Shown: one piece after another, positions 1 to 8,454 of the stretch | Numbering within the stretch: the first letter of the stretch is position 1 | Layout: every line of letters begins with the position of its first letter | Assembly (NCBI RefSeq): GCF_009906955.1 | Contig: NZ_CP047656.1 | Span: forward strand, 1,815,501 to 1,879,500 | Origin: Paraglaciecola mesophila | GTDB taxonomy: Bacteria > Pseudomonadota > Gammaproteobacteria > Enterobacterales > Alteromonadaceae | Length of the DNA stretch: 64,000 nt | Direction of reading: 5' to 3' | Translations under genes and position numbers: made by a program | The notes under the pieces: generated by a model | The model's input: the letters and a program-made list of their open reading frames with translations, nothing else | Told to the model about the DNA's origin: nothing | Database searches by the model: none

Positions 1-1
1 T

Positions 2-667
2 TGTGATTTAATCATTCTGCCCGGCAGCAAAAATGTGCGCGCCGACTTGGCACTACTCAAAGACATGCACTGGGACAAAGCACTTCAGCGACATCTTCGC
101 TATGGCGGTAAAGTATTGGGCATTTGTGGTGGTTATCAAATGTTGGGCCACGCGATTGCCGACCCACAGGGTGTAGAAGACACACCGGGCACCAGCACAG
201 GGCTGGGTTATTTGCCCATTAACACCGAATTACGCCCTCAAAAACAGCTTACCCATAGTCAAGGTAACTTGTTGCTCACATCGGGCGAGCCCGTGCCGAT
301 TCACGGTTATGAAATTCACATTGGCACCAGCACCCGTGCTGAAAATGCCAACCCTCTGATTTTATTAAACAACGGCAAGTATGAAGGCTGTATCAGTGAT
401 GATAATCAGGTCGCAGGGAGCTATTTACACGGTCTATTTGATTCGCCACAAGCGTTACAACACCTACTGGCATGGGCAGGAGCGAGTACCGAACTCGCTG
501 AAGATTATAGCGCCCAGCAAGAGCAGGAAATAGCGCGCTTAGCGCACGTATGCCAAACCCATTTAAACTGGGACGCCATCAATACCATTATTCATCATCA
601 ATTTACCGCGCCAACACCTTCTGGCGCGACCACTGACAGCAAAGCAGGAGTACAAACTCATGTCTGA
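2..667 (+). CDS. cobQ: Cobyric acid synthase, C-terminal part (cut by left edge)
   Basis: The frame is open to the left edge, so only the last 221 residues are present. CobQ amidates four carboxylates of adenosylcobyrinic acid a,c-diamide using glutamine and ATP in the cytoplasm. Just inside the edge is the CobQ-type strand ILPGSKN. It is followed by the class I glutamine amidotransferase nucleophile elbow GICGGYQMLG (Cys codon near 125), the segment GYEIHIGTS and the catalytic His of SYLHGLF (codon near 428). LPGSKN favours CobQ over the related CobB. The stop lies inside the start of cobO (8-bp overlap), so the two are translationally coupled. The N-terminal synthetase domain must lie outside the window. 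Confidence 0.93.
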   Translation, partial: CDLIILPGSKNVRADLALLKDMHWDKALQRHLRYGGKVLGICGGYQMLGHAIADPQGVEDTPGTSTGLGYLPINTELRPQKQLTHSQGNLLLTSGEPVPIHGYEIHIGTSTRAENANPLILLNNGKYEGCISDDNQVAGSYLHGLFDSPQALQHLLAWAGASTELAEDYSAQQEQEIARLAHVCQTHLNWDAINTIIHHQFTAPTPSGATTDSKAGVQTHV

Positions 668-1280
668 TAATCAAGCAAACGACAACAAAGATGACAACAG
701 CCGCCACAAAGCGCGCATGCAACAGCAAAAAGCCAAAGTAGATGAGCGCATTGCTAACGCCCAAGTTGAAAAAGGGGTATTAATCGTTATCACTGGCAAC
801 GGTAAGGGTAAATCCACCTCTGGTTTTGGTACCGTTGCTCGCGCCGTCGGTCATGGCTTAAAAGCGTCTGTGGTACAATATGTAAAAGGCACTTGGCCTT
901 GCGGCGAGCGGGATTTATTAGAAAAATTAGGGGTGGAGTTTCATGTTATGGGCACAGGTTTCACCTGGGAAACCCAAAACAAAGAAACCGATATAGCCGC
1001 AGCACAAAAAGCATGGGAATTTAGCAAAGCCTGTTTGCAAGACCCATCCATTGATTTGCTACTGCTAGACGAAATCACCTACATGCTGACGTACAAGTAC
1101 ATCGACCTAGACGACGTGTTAGCAGCACTTGAAAATCGCCCTGTGAATCAACACGTGGTGATCACAGGCCGCGCCTGTCATCGCGCGGTGATTGAATTAG
1201 CCGATACGGTTAGTGAAGTACGCCCAGTCAAACACGCCTTTGAGGCGGGAATTAAAGCGCAAAAAGGGATCGACTGGTAA
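660..1280 (+). CDS. cobO: Cob(I)yrinic acid a,c-diamide adenosyltransferase
   Basis: Transfers the adenosyl group of ATP to the cobalt of corrinoids, in the cytoplasm. The 206-residue length is normal for the CobO/BtuR family. A Walker A loop GNGKGKST occupies residues 46-53, and LLLLDEITY (about 138-146) is the Walker B-like strand; VITGRACHRAVIELAD matches the conserved C-terminal part. The first 35 residues are charged and Lys/Gln-rich, as is common in this family. The ATG overlaps the cobQ stop by 8 bp, and the TAA stop shares one base with the next ATG (TAATG), so it sits inside a packed cobalamin operon. Confidence 0.95.
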   Translation: MSDNQANDNKDDNSRHKARMQQQKAKVDERIANAQVEKGVLIVITGNGKGKSTSGFGTVARAVGHGLKASVVQYVKGTWPCGERDLLEKLGVEFHVMGTGFTWETQNKETDIAAAQKAWEFSKACLQDPSIDLLLLDEITYMLTYKYIDLDDVLAALENRPVNQHVVITGRACHRAVIELADTVSEVRPVKHAFEAGIKAQKGIDW

Positions 1281-2332
1281 TGGCAACCTCATGGCACCCT
1301 AGGCGAGTAAGCAAGTGTTTCTACGTTCTGCTTTTCAGCGTCTTAACCGTGAGTGTTTCGCACGCAAGCACCCAAAGCGAAGCAGTGTCTGTGGCCGTCG
1401 ATTCAAGCACTCAAAATCCAAACGCAGCAGAGAATCAGCAAGTAAAATCTGAAAAGACGGCGAAAGGTAGCACCATCAGATTAGCCGAAAGTGATGGTAT
1501 ATTTCAGGAAATAACCTCACTTAGCAGAGAAAAGAGACAAAAACTGCGCATTATTGCGCTGGCACCGCATATTGTAGAATCAATGTTCGAAGTGGGCGCA
1601 GGGCAACAAATCATTGCCACCACTGCCCATGCTGATTACCCAGAAGCGGCAAAAGACATTCTACAAATTGGTAATTACGCCCGTCTGCAAATTGAAAAAA
1701 TAGTGCAACTGCAACCTGATGTCGTAATTGCTTGGAAAACCGGTAACCCAGGAGATGATTTATCGCGCTTGAAAAAATATAAGGTGAAGGTGATATATTC
1801 AAACCCTACCACCTTGTCTCAAGTGGCTGATGAGCTACTCATGCTCGGTCAGCTAACTGGGCGTGAAACGGCGGCAGAACAAGCCGCTTCTGCGTACACA
1901 ACACAGTTAAACACCCTCAAAACGCGCTATGCTGATAAAATTCCAATGCGTACCTTTTACGAACTTTGGTCTCGGCCACTGCGCACGGTGGCCAATAATG
2001 CATGGCCCCAACAACAACTCGCCCTTTGCGGGGCAAAAAACCCTTTTGCAAACGCCAACGATGATTACCCTTCTGTCGGCTTAGAGCAGGTGTTAGTGAC
2101 CTTACCACAGGTGATCATACAGCCTACCCAACATGCAGCTGACACACCAGACGCGCTAAATTGGGCAAAGTGGCAACACTTACCCGCCGCCAAAAATGGC
2201 TTTATTTTTCATCCCAACGCCGACAAGGTGCACCGCATGACAAGCCGCATGTTGGACGAAGTGGCTCTTATGTGCGAGCAAATCGATAAGGCCCGGCAGT
2301 TTTATCAAGCCGATACGCCTGTCAGTGAATGA
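1280..2332 (+). CDS. btuF: Cobalamin ABC transporter substrate-binding protein
   Basis: Periplasmic binding protein of the BtuF/FecB type, expected to deliver vitamin B12 or precursors to an inner-membrane ABC transporter. Residues 1-30 form a signal peptide (basic start, hydrophobic core, cleavage near SHAS). An unusually long linker rich in Ser, Gln and Asn follows to about residue 85. The fold proper starts at RIIALAPHIVESMFEVGAG and continues with the family segments LQIEKIVQLQPDVVIAW and YELWSRPLRTV. The TonB-family outer-membrane partner BtuB is encoded far away at 46.9 kb; no permease or ATPase gene is in the window. Starts by TAATG overlap with cobO. Confidence 0.85.
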   Translation: MATSWHPRRVSKCFYVLLFSVLTVSVSHASTQSEAVSVAVDSSTQNPNAAENQQVKSEKTAKGSTIRLAESDGIFQEITSLSREKRQKLRIIALAPHIVESMFEVGAGQQIIATTAHADYPEAAKDILQIGNYARLQIEKIVQLQPDVVIAWKTGNPGDDLSRLKKYKVKVIYSNPTTLSQVADELLMLGQLTGRETAAEQAASAYTTQLNTLKTRYADKIPMRTFYELWSRPLRTVANNAWPQQQLALCGAKNPFANANDDYPSVGLEQVLVTLPQVIIQPTQHAADTPDALNWAKWQHLPAAKNGFIFHPNADKVHRMTSRMLDEVALMCEQIDKARQFYQADTPVSE

Positions 2333-3105
2333 GCAAAGTGAAAAATGAAAAAGCGAGAAGCAATAGGGAAAATGGAAAGATTGAGAAAAGCCTAGGTTTT
2401 ATGTCCTCTAACTCGAATAGCAATGCCAAAATACGCTTTTATCTTTGTCGTCATGGGCAAAGTGAGTTTAATGCTAAGGGGATTTTACAAGGGCATTTAG
2501 AAAGTCCGTTAAGTCCGCTGGGTATAACGCAAGCGCAGGCTTTGGCCCTAAAAGCGAAGCTGTGGGAAATTAGTTATATTGTAAGTTCGCACCTTGGCCG
2601 CGCCCAGCAAACCGCCCACATTTGCGCCGAGTTTCTCAATAAAGAAATACATCATTCGCAACGAATAGAGCCCCAAAGCACGGCGGAATTAGCCGAGCGA
2701 CATTTAGGTGCTTGGCAAGGCAAAGCTGTTGCCCAACTGACTGAATTTCATCAATTTAATACACTTTGCTACCAACAAACCCACCTTACTCCGCCTAACA
2801 GCCTTGAGCCAGATAACAGCCCTGAGCGAATAAACAGCCTTGAGCGCATAATCAGCCTGGGAAAAAGCGAAAGCACAGATGCTGTGCGCCAACGCATGCA
2901 ACAAGCACTTCGAAATATTGCCCAAACAACTGGTGTTAACGCAGACTCATCATCAAGAGAATTAAATGTGCTGGTGATCAGCCACGGCGACGCTCTTGCC
3001 TGTTTAATGAGTCAATTCACCCAGCCAATCGCTCTAAATAATACCCAAGGCATGCTTCTGACCTATCACCACGACAAGCTCCAATGGGGTGGACTCATTG
3101 ACTGA
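2329..3105 (+). CDS. cobC: Histidine phosphatase, likely alpha-ribazole phosphatase
   Basis: Histidine phosphatase superfamily; by context it should remove the phosphate from alpha-ribazole-5'-phosphate or adenosylcobalamin-5'-phosphate in nucleotide loop assembly. The phospho-acceptor His is in LCRHGQSEFN (about residues 38-47 from this start), and the second His lies in VISHGDALACL near the C-terminus. The ATG used here overlaps the btuF stop as ATGA. An in-frame ATG at 2401 would remove a highly charged 24-residue extension and is a credible alternative. A short in-frame tandem repeat lies in the middle (see repeat entry). It could also be a general phosphoglycerate-mutase-like phosphatase; the operon decides for the cobalamin role. 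Confidence 0.8.
   Translation: MSKVKNEKARSNRENGKIEKSLGFMSSNSNSNAKIRFYLCRHGQSEFNAKGILQGHLESPLSPLGITQAQALALKAKLWEISYIVSSHLGRAQQTAHICAEFLNKEIHHSQRIEPQSTAELAERHLGAWQGKAVAQLTEFHQFNTLCYQQTHLTPPNSLEPDNSPERINSLERIISLGKSESTDAVRQRMQQALRNIAQTTGVNADSSSRELNVLVISHGDALACLMSQFTQPIALNNTQGMLLTYHHDKLQWGGLID
2797..2861 (+). repeat. 18-bp in-frame tandem repeat inside cobC
   Basis: Three 18-bp units (2797-2814, 2815-2832, 2833-2850) and a partial fourth unit to 2861, all in the coding frame. Each encodes a variant of Asn-Ser-Leu/Pro-Glu-x-x. The units differ at a few bases. They fall in a loop region between the two catalytic halves and probably expand that loop without breaking the enzyme. Confidence 0.8.
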
Positions 3106-4141
3106 ATTAAGCTCAGGACTAATATCCCTTTTGTCATTTTCAAACTTAGCTATCATCGGTGGCCAGATGGTATGCGCTTTGCTGCTTGATGCCCTATTAG
3201 GTGAACCTAAACGCTATCACCCGCTTGTGGGGTTTGGCCACCTAGTCAACCGCTTAAAGGCGAAGTGCAACAAGGCCTTTTATGCATCTCACCAGAGTAG
3301 AAGTTGCACCGCGCCGCGAGTACAAGGGGCTTTGTGTTGGTTGATATTAGTATTACCTTTGCCCATTGCCCTATGGGGATTAAATCATGCCGCTATCAGG
3401 TATGCTCACAGTATTGAATCCCAGTTGCTAATAGGGTTGATTTACCTACTAAATAGCTGCGTATTGTATCTTACGCTTGGTATGCAAAGCTTAAAAGAGC
3501 ACGCCATGCAGATTTATCATCCGTTAGCACAAGGTGATATCACCAACGCCCGCCATTTTACCGCTTATATGGTCAGCCGTGATACCCAAGCGTTAACGTC
3601 TCACGATATGAGCCGAGCCACAGTAGAGTCTGTTTTAGAAAATGGTCACGACGGTGTCATCGCCAGTCTGTTTTACTTCGCTATTGGCGGTGCGCCACTG
3701 GCGGTATTGCATCGCCTTGCTAATACCCTCGATGCTATGTGGGGTTACAAAACACCTCGTTTCTTACATTTTGGCTGGTTCTCGGCCCGCGCCGACGATC
3801 ACTTAGGTTGGTTAAGTGCGTATTGCACATCAATACTGTATGTATTAGCTACCTCGCCTCCTTTTCAATACACGCATTTAACGCGAGCATGGCAGCAAGC
3901 AAAAGGCTACAAAAGCCGAAATGGCGGGCGGTGCATGGCAACAGGTGCGGGCGTCTTGCACTTTACCCTAGGTGGAACGTCAGACTATCAAGGCAAAACC
4001 ATTCACAGCCCCGTACTTGGGCTCGGTGAAGCGGTAACGTTAGCAGATATCCCCCGCAGTATTGGTTTGGTTGCACGCAGCGCTTGGTTACTAGCACTTG
4101 CCCTATTTCTTCTTGGCATTTTAATGCAGATACTCTTTTAA
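3089..4141 (+). CDS. cbiB: Adenosylcobinamide-phosphate synthase
   Basis: Inner-membrane enzyme that joins aminopropanol or its phosphate to adenosylcobyric acid (CbiB, called CobD in Pseudomonas naming). Diagnostic segments are LLDALLGEPKRYHPLVGFG, MVSRDTQAL, ATVESVLENGHDGVIASLF and HFGWFSARADD. About five hydrophobic segments are spread over the 350 residues. The start is a GTG that overlaps the preceding gene by 17 bp; there is no strong ribosome binding site, so coupled translation or a slightly later start is possible. Product and cobD neighbour form the aminopropanol attachment step. Confidence 0.92.
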   Translation: MDSLTELSSGLISLLSFSNLAIIGGQMVCALLLDALLGEPKRYHPLVGFGHLVNRLKAKCNKAFYASHQSRSCTAPRVQGALCWLILVLPLPIALWGLNHAAIRYAHSIESQLLIGLIYLLNSCVLYLTLGMQSLKEHAMQIYHPLAQGDITNARHFTAYMVSRDTQALTSHDMSRATVESVLENGHDGVIASLFYFAIGGAPLAVLHRLANTLDAMWGYKTPRFLHFGWFSARADDHLGWLSAYCTSILYVLATSPPFQYTHLTRAWQQAKGYKSRNGGRCMATGAGVLHFTLGGTSDYQGKTIHSPVLGLGEAVTLADIPRSIGLVARSAWLLALALFLLGILMQILF

Positions 4142-4155
4142 TTAGGTACATTTTT

Positions 4156-5400
4156 ATGGATAAAAATATGACATTGATTAGCACCACATCTACACAAGCC
4201 TCAACACAAGCTTCAAGACCTAGTAGTGCACAAGAGCAAGCCTTAGTCCACGGCGGACAACTGAGCACTATGGCCAAGCGCTATCACATTGAAGAAAAAG
4301 ACTGGCTCGATTTATCCACCGGCATTGCGCCTATTGCCTACCCTGTTGGCATACTCCCCAGCGCCTGTTGGCAACGGCTACCACAACATAGTGAGCAGCT
4401 TTCGCAAGTTGCTCGTCGCTATTATCAAACGCCAAATGTACTTCCTACTCCCGGTAGTCAGAGCATCATTCAAATGTTACCGCAAATCTGTGCCAGTCGA
4501 GGGTTTGCGCGCAGTCAAGTATGGCTACCAAAAGTGGGCTATCAAGAACATCGAAAGGCCTGGCAAAAGGCAGATTATCAAACGGTTAATTACACCGATA
4601 TCAATGAGCTTGAACAGATAAAGCACAAGGATATTGTATTACTGATCAATCCAAATAATCCCACGGGAGTGCTATATTCTAAAGAACATGTATGCCAACT
4701 GCTCGAACACGTTCATAGCAAACAAGGCTTATTGATCATCGACGAAGCCTTTATGGATGCCACCCAGCAACAATCCATGGCCCAAGAACTCGATCGGCGT
4801 CACCGTGCTACTCACTTGCAGCCCCAAAACGCTTATCTGACGCAACAAGCCACAGCAGCAACAGAAACCAACAGCAAACAAAACAGTTCAAATAACAGCG
4901 CGAATGACTGTCCAGCTAACGCCCCGCATAACATCGATAAAAGTGATGCATTAATTATCCTGCGCTCAGTGGGCAAGTTCTTTGGTTTAGCCGGAGTTCG
5001 CTTAGGGTTTGTGCTGGCAAGTGAACCTTGGCTCAGCGCCATGTCTTCTTCTTTAGGGCCTTGGGCGGTAAGCGGGCCGGCTCAATTTGTCGGTGAACAG
5101 GCTTTAACTGACCATCGCTGGCAGGAAGAGCAACGAATTGTACTCAAGCGATTAAGCAGCGCGTTAGAAACCGTGTTAGCTCAGGCGTTCGCTCAACCAG
5201 TGCATGGTACATACCTGTTTAAAACCGTAGGTACGCCCCATGCCCCGGCTATTTTTGAAGCCCTATGCCAACAAGGTATTTATGTCCGTTTATGTGATGA
5301 AAACGATGCACTGCGCTTTGGTGTACCTCACGAGCAGGGCTTAAAACGGCTGGAATATGCTTTACATACTGCACCGATACAACAGCTCATATCACGTTGA
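4156..5400 (+). CDS. cobD: L-threonine-O-3-phosphate decarboxylase
   Basis: PLP aminotransferase-fold enzyme making (R)-1-amino-2-propanol phosphate for the nucleotide loop. Seen: LDLSTGIAPIAYP near the N-terminus, LINPNNPTGVLY, LLIIDEAFMD and the PLP-lysine region SVGKFFGLAGVRLGF. I use the ATG at 4156 (AGG upstream) rather than an in-frame TTG at 4084 inside cbiB. The protein carries an extra low-complexity stretch of about 50 residues, rich in Gln, Asn, Thr and Ala, between DEAFMD and SVGKFFG. The active-site blocks on both sides are intact. Called cobC in Pseudomonas nomenclature. Confidence 0.88.
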   Translation: MDKNMTLISTTSTQASTQASRPSSAQEQALVHGGQLSTMAKRYHIEEKDWLDLSTGIAPIAYPVGILPSACWQRLPQHSEQLSQVARRYYQTPNVLPTPGSQSIIQMLPQICASRGFARSQVWLPKVGYQEHRKAWQKADYQTVNYTDINELEQIKHKDIVLLINPNNPTGVLYSKEHVCQLLEHVHSKQGLLIIDEAFMDATQQQSMAQELDRRHRATHLQPQNAYLTQQATAATETNSKQNSSNNSANDCPANAPHNIDKSDALIILRSVGKFFGLAGVRLGFVLASEPWLSAMSSSLGPWAVSGPAQFVGEQALTDHRWQEEQRIVLKRLSSALETVLAQAFAQPVHGTYLFKTVGTPHAPAIFEALCQQGIYVRLCDENDALRFGVPHEQGLKRLEYALHTAPIQQLISR

Positions 5401-5450
5401 TTAAAGTCAGCTCGATATGTCACAAACGCAACCAATCCTAAAATGGTTTC

Positions 5451-5483
5451 GCTTTGATGGCTGACAAAAAGCACCATCAAAGC
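5451..5483. terminator. Hairpin between convergent cobD and the crotonase gene
   Basis: Perfect 10-bp arms GCTTTGATGG / CCATCAAAGC around a 13-base loop, placed between two convergent genes. No clear T-run follows on either strand, so intrinsic termination is possible but not certain. Confidence 0.45.
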
Positions 5484-5498
5484 AAAAGGCAGTCTAGG

Positions 5499-6329
5499 CT
5501 ACTTGTCGTCGTATTTTATGTACTCAAAATCGTGAGCTGAATCAGACATGTTGAACGAGTACATCTCCGATAAAACATGAATTCTGAAATCTCTTTCTAC
5601 GACAGCTTTCCATGGGCGCACACAAATATAATGAGTTAAGCGGCGACAAGAGCGACTCTTTTTCATAATATCTTTGGCAATTTCCCACGCGCGATCGACA
5701 ATGTTTTCACGCTCGACCACTTCATTGACTGCGCCAAGCTCTAAGCACGTTTGCGCGTCCATTGCGTCACAGGTCAGCATCATGTAATTACCACGCTTAA
5801 CCCCTAGAATTTCTTGTAAACATAAGCCCATGCCGTCACCAGGCACGTGACCGCTGTCCATACCAAAATGGTCATCTTGCAATACGAAGTCGGGAGTACA
5901 CAGGGTAATGTCACTCATCATACACATTTCCCAGTGGATCCCTTTCCCGTTGATAGCGGCGATCGTTGGGATCTCAATATCATTGATAAAGTTCTCAACG
6001 ATTTTCAACGTGTCGTAAATTTGCACGTTGAATCTTTGGTCTTCATCTGGTGATTGCTCAACTTCAGCGAACGATTCTGTGTCCCATTCGTTGATCCACT
6101 TATCATCTGTTGAGGTCAAAATAAGTACTTCATTTTCTTTATCGTGTCCGATAACTGTCCATAATTCTGCTAGCGCATGGTGAAATTGGTAACTCCATTT
6201 TACTGGGCCGTTCTTGGTGTGCATTTTCACTTCAAGAATGCCGTTTTCACGCTTGAATTTAAAAAAGTCTTTAAACTTTTCGCTGTATTCTTCCAATTTA
6301 GGTACTTGATAATATTGATTAATCGCCAT
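5499..6329 (-). CDS. Crotonase-fold hydrolase, 6-oxocamphor hydrolase-like
   Basis: Crotonase-superfamily protein (276 residues) that resembles 6-oxocamphor hydrolase more than CoA hydratases. That enzyme cleaves the C-C bond of a cyclic beta-diketone by a retro-Claisen reaction. The resemblance covers the N-terminal EYSEKF segment, IPTIAAINGKGIHWEM, LQDDHF and HVPGDGMG. His132, His154 and Asp165 align, as I remember the family, with the catalytic His122, His145 and Asp154 of the camphor enzyme. Last gene of a six-gene minus-strand operon, 36 bp after a dehydrogenase gene; AAGG ribosome binding site. Inference: opens a cyclic 1,3-dione or splits a linear diketone. An ordinary enoyl-CoA hydratase is the alternative, but the usual Glu pair is not evident. 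Confidence 0.75.
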   Translation of the reverse strand: MAINQYYQVPKLEEYSEKFKDFFKFKRENGILEVKMHTKNGPVKWSYQFHHALAELWTVIGHDKENEVLILTSTDDKWINEWDTESFAEVEQSPDEDQRFNVQIYDTLKIVENFINDIEIPTIAAINGKGIHWEMCMMSDITLCTPDFVLQDDHFGMDSGHVPGDGMGLCLQEILGVKRGNYMMLTCDAMDAQTCLELGAVNEVVERENIVDRAWEIAKDIMKKSRSCRRLTHYICVRPWKAVVERDFRIHVLSEMYSFNMSDSAHDFEYIKYDDK

Positions 6330-6365
6330 GATGTTTACCTTCTATGTTCATTAAGTCGTTTATGA

Positions 6366-7286
6366 TTAGCTCAATTGCTGCTTCGCTTTTTCCACTAAAA
6401 AATTGCGTAAATTCTGCTTCACTTGTTCAGCGCTTTGGGGTGTCCACTTTCTGAAACCTTGCCCGGCTTTCATCCCTAAGCGCCCATTGGCCACGTTATC
6501 CACCAGCAAAGCTGGCGGCTCAGATGTGTTGTCTAACGTAGGAAATAAGGTTTTATAAATATCTAGTGTTAAATCCAGTCCCACTAAATCAGATTGCTCA
6601 AGTGGGCCTAGTACCGCCAGACGCTGGCCAAACCCATGCTTCACCACATCATCAATGGTTTCAGCGTCACACACTCCCGCTGATACCAAAGCGATGGCTT
6701 CGCGTTTCATCGCATGTTGTAAACGGTTGCCAATAAAACCCGGAATATCCCGTTTCACATGTACCGACTTCATTCCAACGCTGTTGAATAGTTCGATGCA
6801 TGTAGCAATAACGTCCAAACTGCTTTGCTCCCCTTGTACCACTTCGATCAAGCGCACAAGGTGCGGGGGGTTCCAGAAATGGGCACCAACGATGCGTTCA
6901 GGGTGACTTATCCCTTGGGCAATAGCCGAAATAGGGATCGCCGAGGTATTGGTGGCTAAAATGCAGTCTTTTGATGTGTGCTTTGCCAATTCACTAAAAA
7001 TGCTGCGTTTCACCGCGAGCTTTTCAGGGCCAGCTTCGATCACTAGATCGGCCTTAACCACAGATGCGGCAAGGTCAGTGAATGTAGAAAGCCGGGAGAG
7101 GGCATCACTAGGCAAACCGAATAACTGAAATATCTCAGCGATTTTCGTCGGTGCTTGGCAAAGAACCTCTTCGTTTGGGTCCAATAAACTCACCTGATAA
7201 CCAGCAGCAAGAAATATCTGCGCGATGCCATGCCCCATCAAACCGGCACCCACAACAGTAATGTTTTGAATATTACTCATCGTCAT
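6366..7286 (-). CDS. 3-hydroxyacyl-CoA dehydrogenase family protein
   Basis: NAD-dependent dehydrogenase of the 3-hydroxyacyl-CoA/L-gulonate dehydrogenase type, 306 residues, cytoplasmic. Rossmann motif GAGLMGHGIAQ near residues 13-23, NTSAIPISAIA, and the catalytic His in GAHFWNPPHLV. A C-terminal helical domain includes DDVVKHGFGQRLAVLGPLEQSD. Family length without a fused hydratase suggests oxidation of a free hydroxy acid or a short CoA ester. The ATG shares one base with the stop of the upstream SDR (TAATG). An in-frame ATG two codons later is an alternative. A paralogue lies at 16.8 kb. In context it would oxidise a ring-opened 3-hydroxy-5-oxo acid. Confidence 0.88.
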   Translation of the reverse strand: MTMSNIQNITVVGAGLMGHGIAQIFLAAGYQVSLLDPNEEVLCQAPTKIAEIFQLFGLPSDALSRLSTFTDLAASVVKADLVIEAGPEKLAVKRSIFSELAKHTSKDCILATNTSAIPISAIAQGISHPERIVGAHFWNPPHLVRLIEVVQGEQSSLDVIATCIELFNSVGMKSVHVKRDIPGFIGNRLQHAMKREAIALVSAGVCDAETIDDVVKHGFGQRLAVLGPLEQSDLVGLDLTLDIYKTLFPTLDNTSEPPALLVDNVANGRLGMKAGQGFRKWTPQSAEQVKQNLRNFLVEKAKQQLS

Positions 7287-8095
7287 TAACCCGCTGTAAA
7301 GCCACCGTCTACGTACATGATTTGCCCCGTGCAGAAATTCGAAGCTGGTGACAATAAATAAATCGCCATACCAACTAAATCTTCGGCCTCACCCAAGCGC
7401 CCTAAAGGCAAGCGTGACAGAGAGCGTTGCTTGGTGGCTTGGCCTAGTTCGTTATCTTCATCGAACATCCAAGCGGTCAGTTTTGAACGAAAGACCGTAG
7501 GCGCAATAGCATTAACATTGATGCCATGTTGCCCCCATTCGGTGGCTAGCACCTTGGTTAACATGTCAGTCGCGCCTTTTGAGGTGCAATAGCCGGTATA
7601 GCCAGAAATATTGCCATGTCGGCCACGAACTGATGACACCATAACGACTTTTCCGCCTTTGAGCTTATTCTCAATACGCCAGGTTCCGTAGGCTTTCGCC
7701 ATAAACCAATTACCACGTACGTTGGCATCCATGACTGCCTGCCAATCTTCATAGTCTTGCTCATGAATAAAGCCTGCCTTGTTGTAGCCTGAGCCGATGA
7801 ACATCAACTCAATACTGCCATAAGCCTCAACCGCAGCTTTGATCATGGCGTTTGCATCGTCTAACGAATCTGGGCGACGGTTGATGGTTTGTACTTCCCC
7901 CCCCACGCTGCGACATTCTTGTGCCACACTTTGTAGCTCTTCATTATTGCCCGCCACCAGCGTTAACTTGGCGCCAAGAGACGAAAGAGCGATGGCCACT
8001 GCGCGACCAAAGGCACCAGATGCTCCTGTAATCAATGCAGGTTTACCTTTAACATCGAATAACGACAGAGGATTTTTTAAGGGTTCTGAAATCAT
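7286..8095 (-). CDS. SDR family oxidoreductase
   Basis: Classical short-chain dehydrogenase/reductase, 269 residues. Cofactor motif TGASGAFGRA (about 23-32), catalytic Ser in VSSVRGRHG and Tyr-x3-Lys in GYCTSKGA, C-terminal GQIMYVDGGFTAG. The residue set after the second strand (AGNNEEL) does not by itself fix NAD or NADP. AGGTGATCCC precedes the ATG. It lies between a cupin gene and a dehydrogenase in the same operon. Probably reduces or oxidises a ring carbonyl/hydroxyl of the substrate; a close homologue is at 10.3 kb. Confidence 0.9.
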   Translation of the reverse strand: MISEPLKNPLSLFDVKGKPALITGASGAFGRAVAIALSSLGAKLTLVAGNNEELQSVAQECRSVGGEVQTINRRPDSLDDANAMIKAAVEAYGSIELMFIGSGYNKAGFIHEQDYEDWQAVMDANVRGNWFMAKAYGTWRIENKLKGGKVVMVSSVRGRHGNISGYTGYCTSKGATDMLTKVLATEWGQHGINVNAIAPTVFRSKLTAWMFDEDNELGQATKQRSLSRLPLGRLGEAEDLVGMAIYLLSPASNFCTGQIMYVDGGFTAG

Positions 8096-8106
8096 GGGAT
8101 CACCTA

Positions 8107-8454
8107 TTAGCTATTGGACACAATGACCAACATGGTCACTACCTGGTTAGTTCTGTTTTCAACTGAGCGCTCTTCGTTGTAACCAATCACACAAGAGTCT
8201 AATTTTCCCAGCTCAGTGGTGATTTCTTTGTCTCCCTCTTTGGTCAAGATAGTGGCCTGACCGTCGAGTACGACATACACTTTTTCGTTCGGTGAAGAAG
8301 ACCAGTTGCACCCGCCGCCAGGTAAAAAATAAGACAAACTACAAGAGAAACTCTCAAGTTTACTGGCCTCTAGCCCTTGAAGACGTAACGCCGAAACATC
8401 CCAATGCAACTTAGCCTCATAAGGCTTTGCATCCTTAATTTTAGTTACCTGCAT
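8107..8454 (-). CDS. Small cupin-domain protein
   Basis: 115-residue single cupin. The beta-barrel core is recognisable from PGGGCNWSSSPNEKVYVVL to GKLDSCVIGYNEERSVENR. The usual two-His/Glu metal set is not clearly present (one Glu in NEKVY, one His-free loop), so metal binding and catalysis are uncertain. Strong AGGAG site. Its start overlaps the end of the preceding cyclase gene by 14 bp, showing translational coupling in the operon. It may be an isomerase, a decyclising enzyme or an accessory protein; I cannot choose. Confidence 0.75.
   Translation of the reverse strand: MQVTKIKDAKPYEAKLHWDVSALRLQGLEASKLESFSCSLSYFLPGGGCNWSSSPNEKVYVVLDGQATILTKEGDKEITTELGKLDSCVIGYNEERSVENRTNQVVTMLVIVSNS

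Noticed and set aside
3739..4029. Plus-strand frame of 96 codons inside cbiB
   Set aside because: Shadow frame of a well-recognised gene; composition unlike a protein family.
4084..4155. Upstream TTG extension of cobD
   Set aside because: It lies inside cbiB, has no family resemblance, and the ATG at 4156 has an AGG-type site and a better length.
4289..4621. Plus-strand frame of 110 codons inside cobD
   Set aside because: Lies within a firm PLP-enzyme gene in another frame, without start signal or family match.
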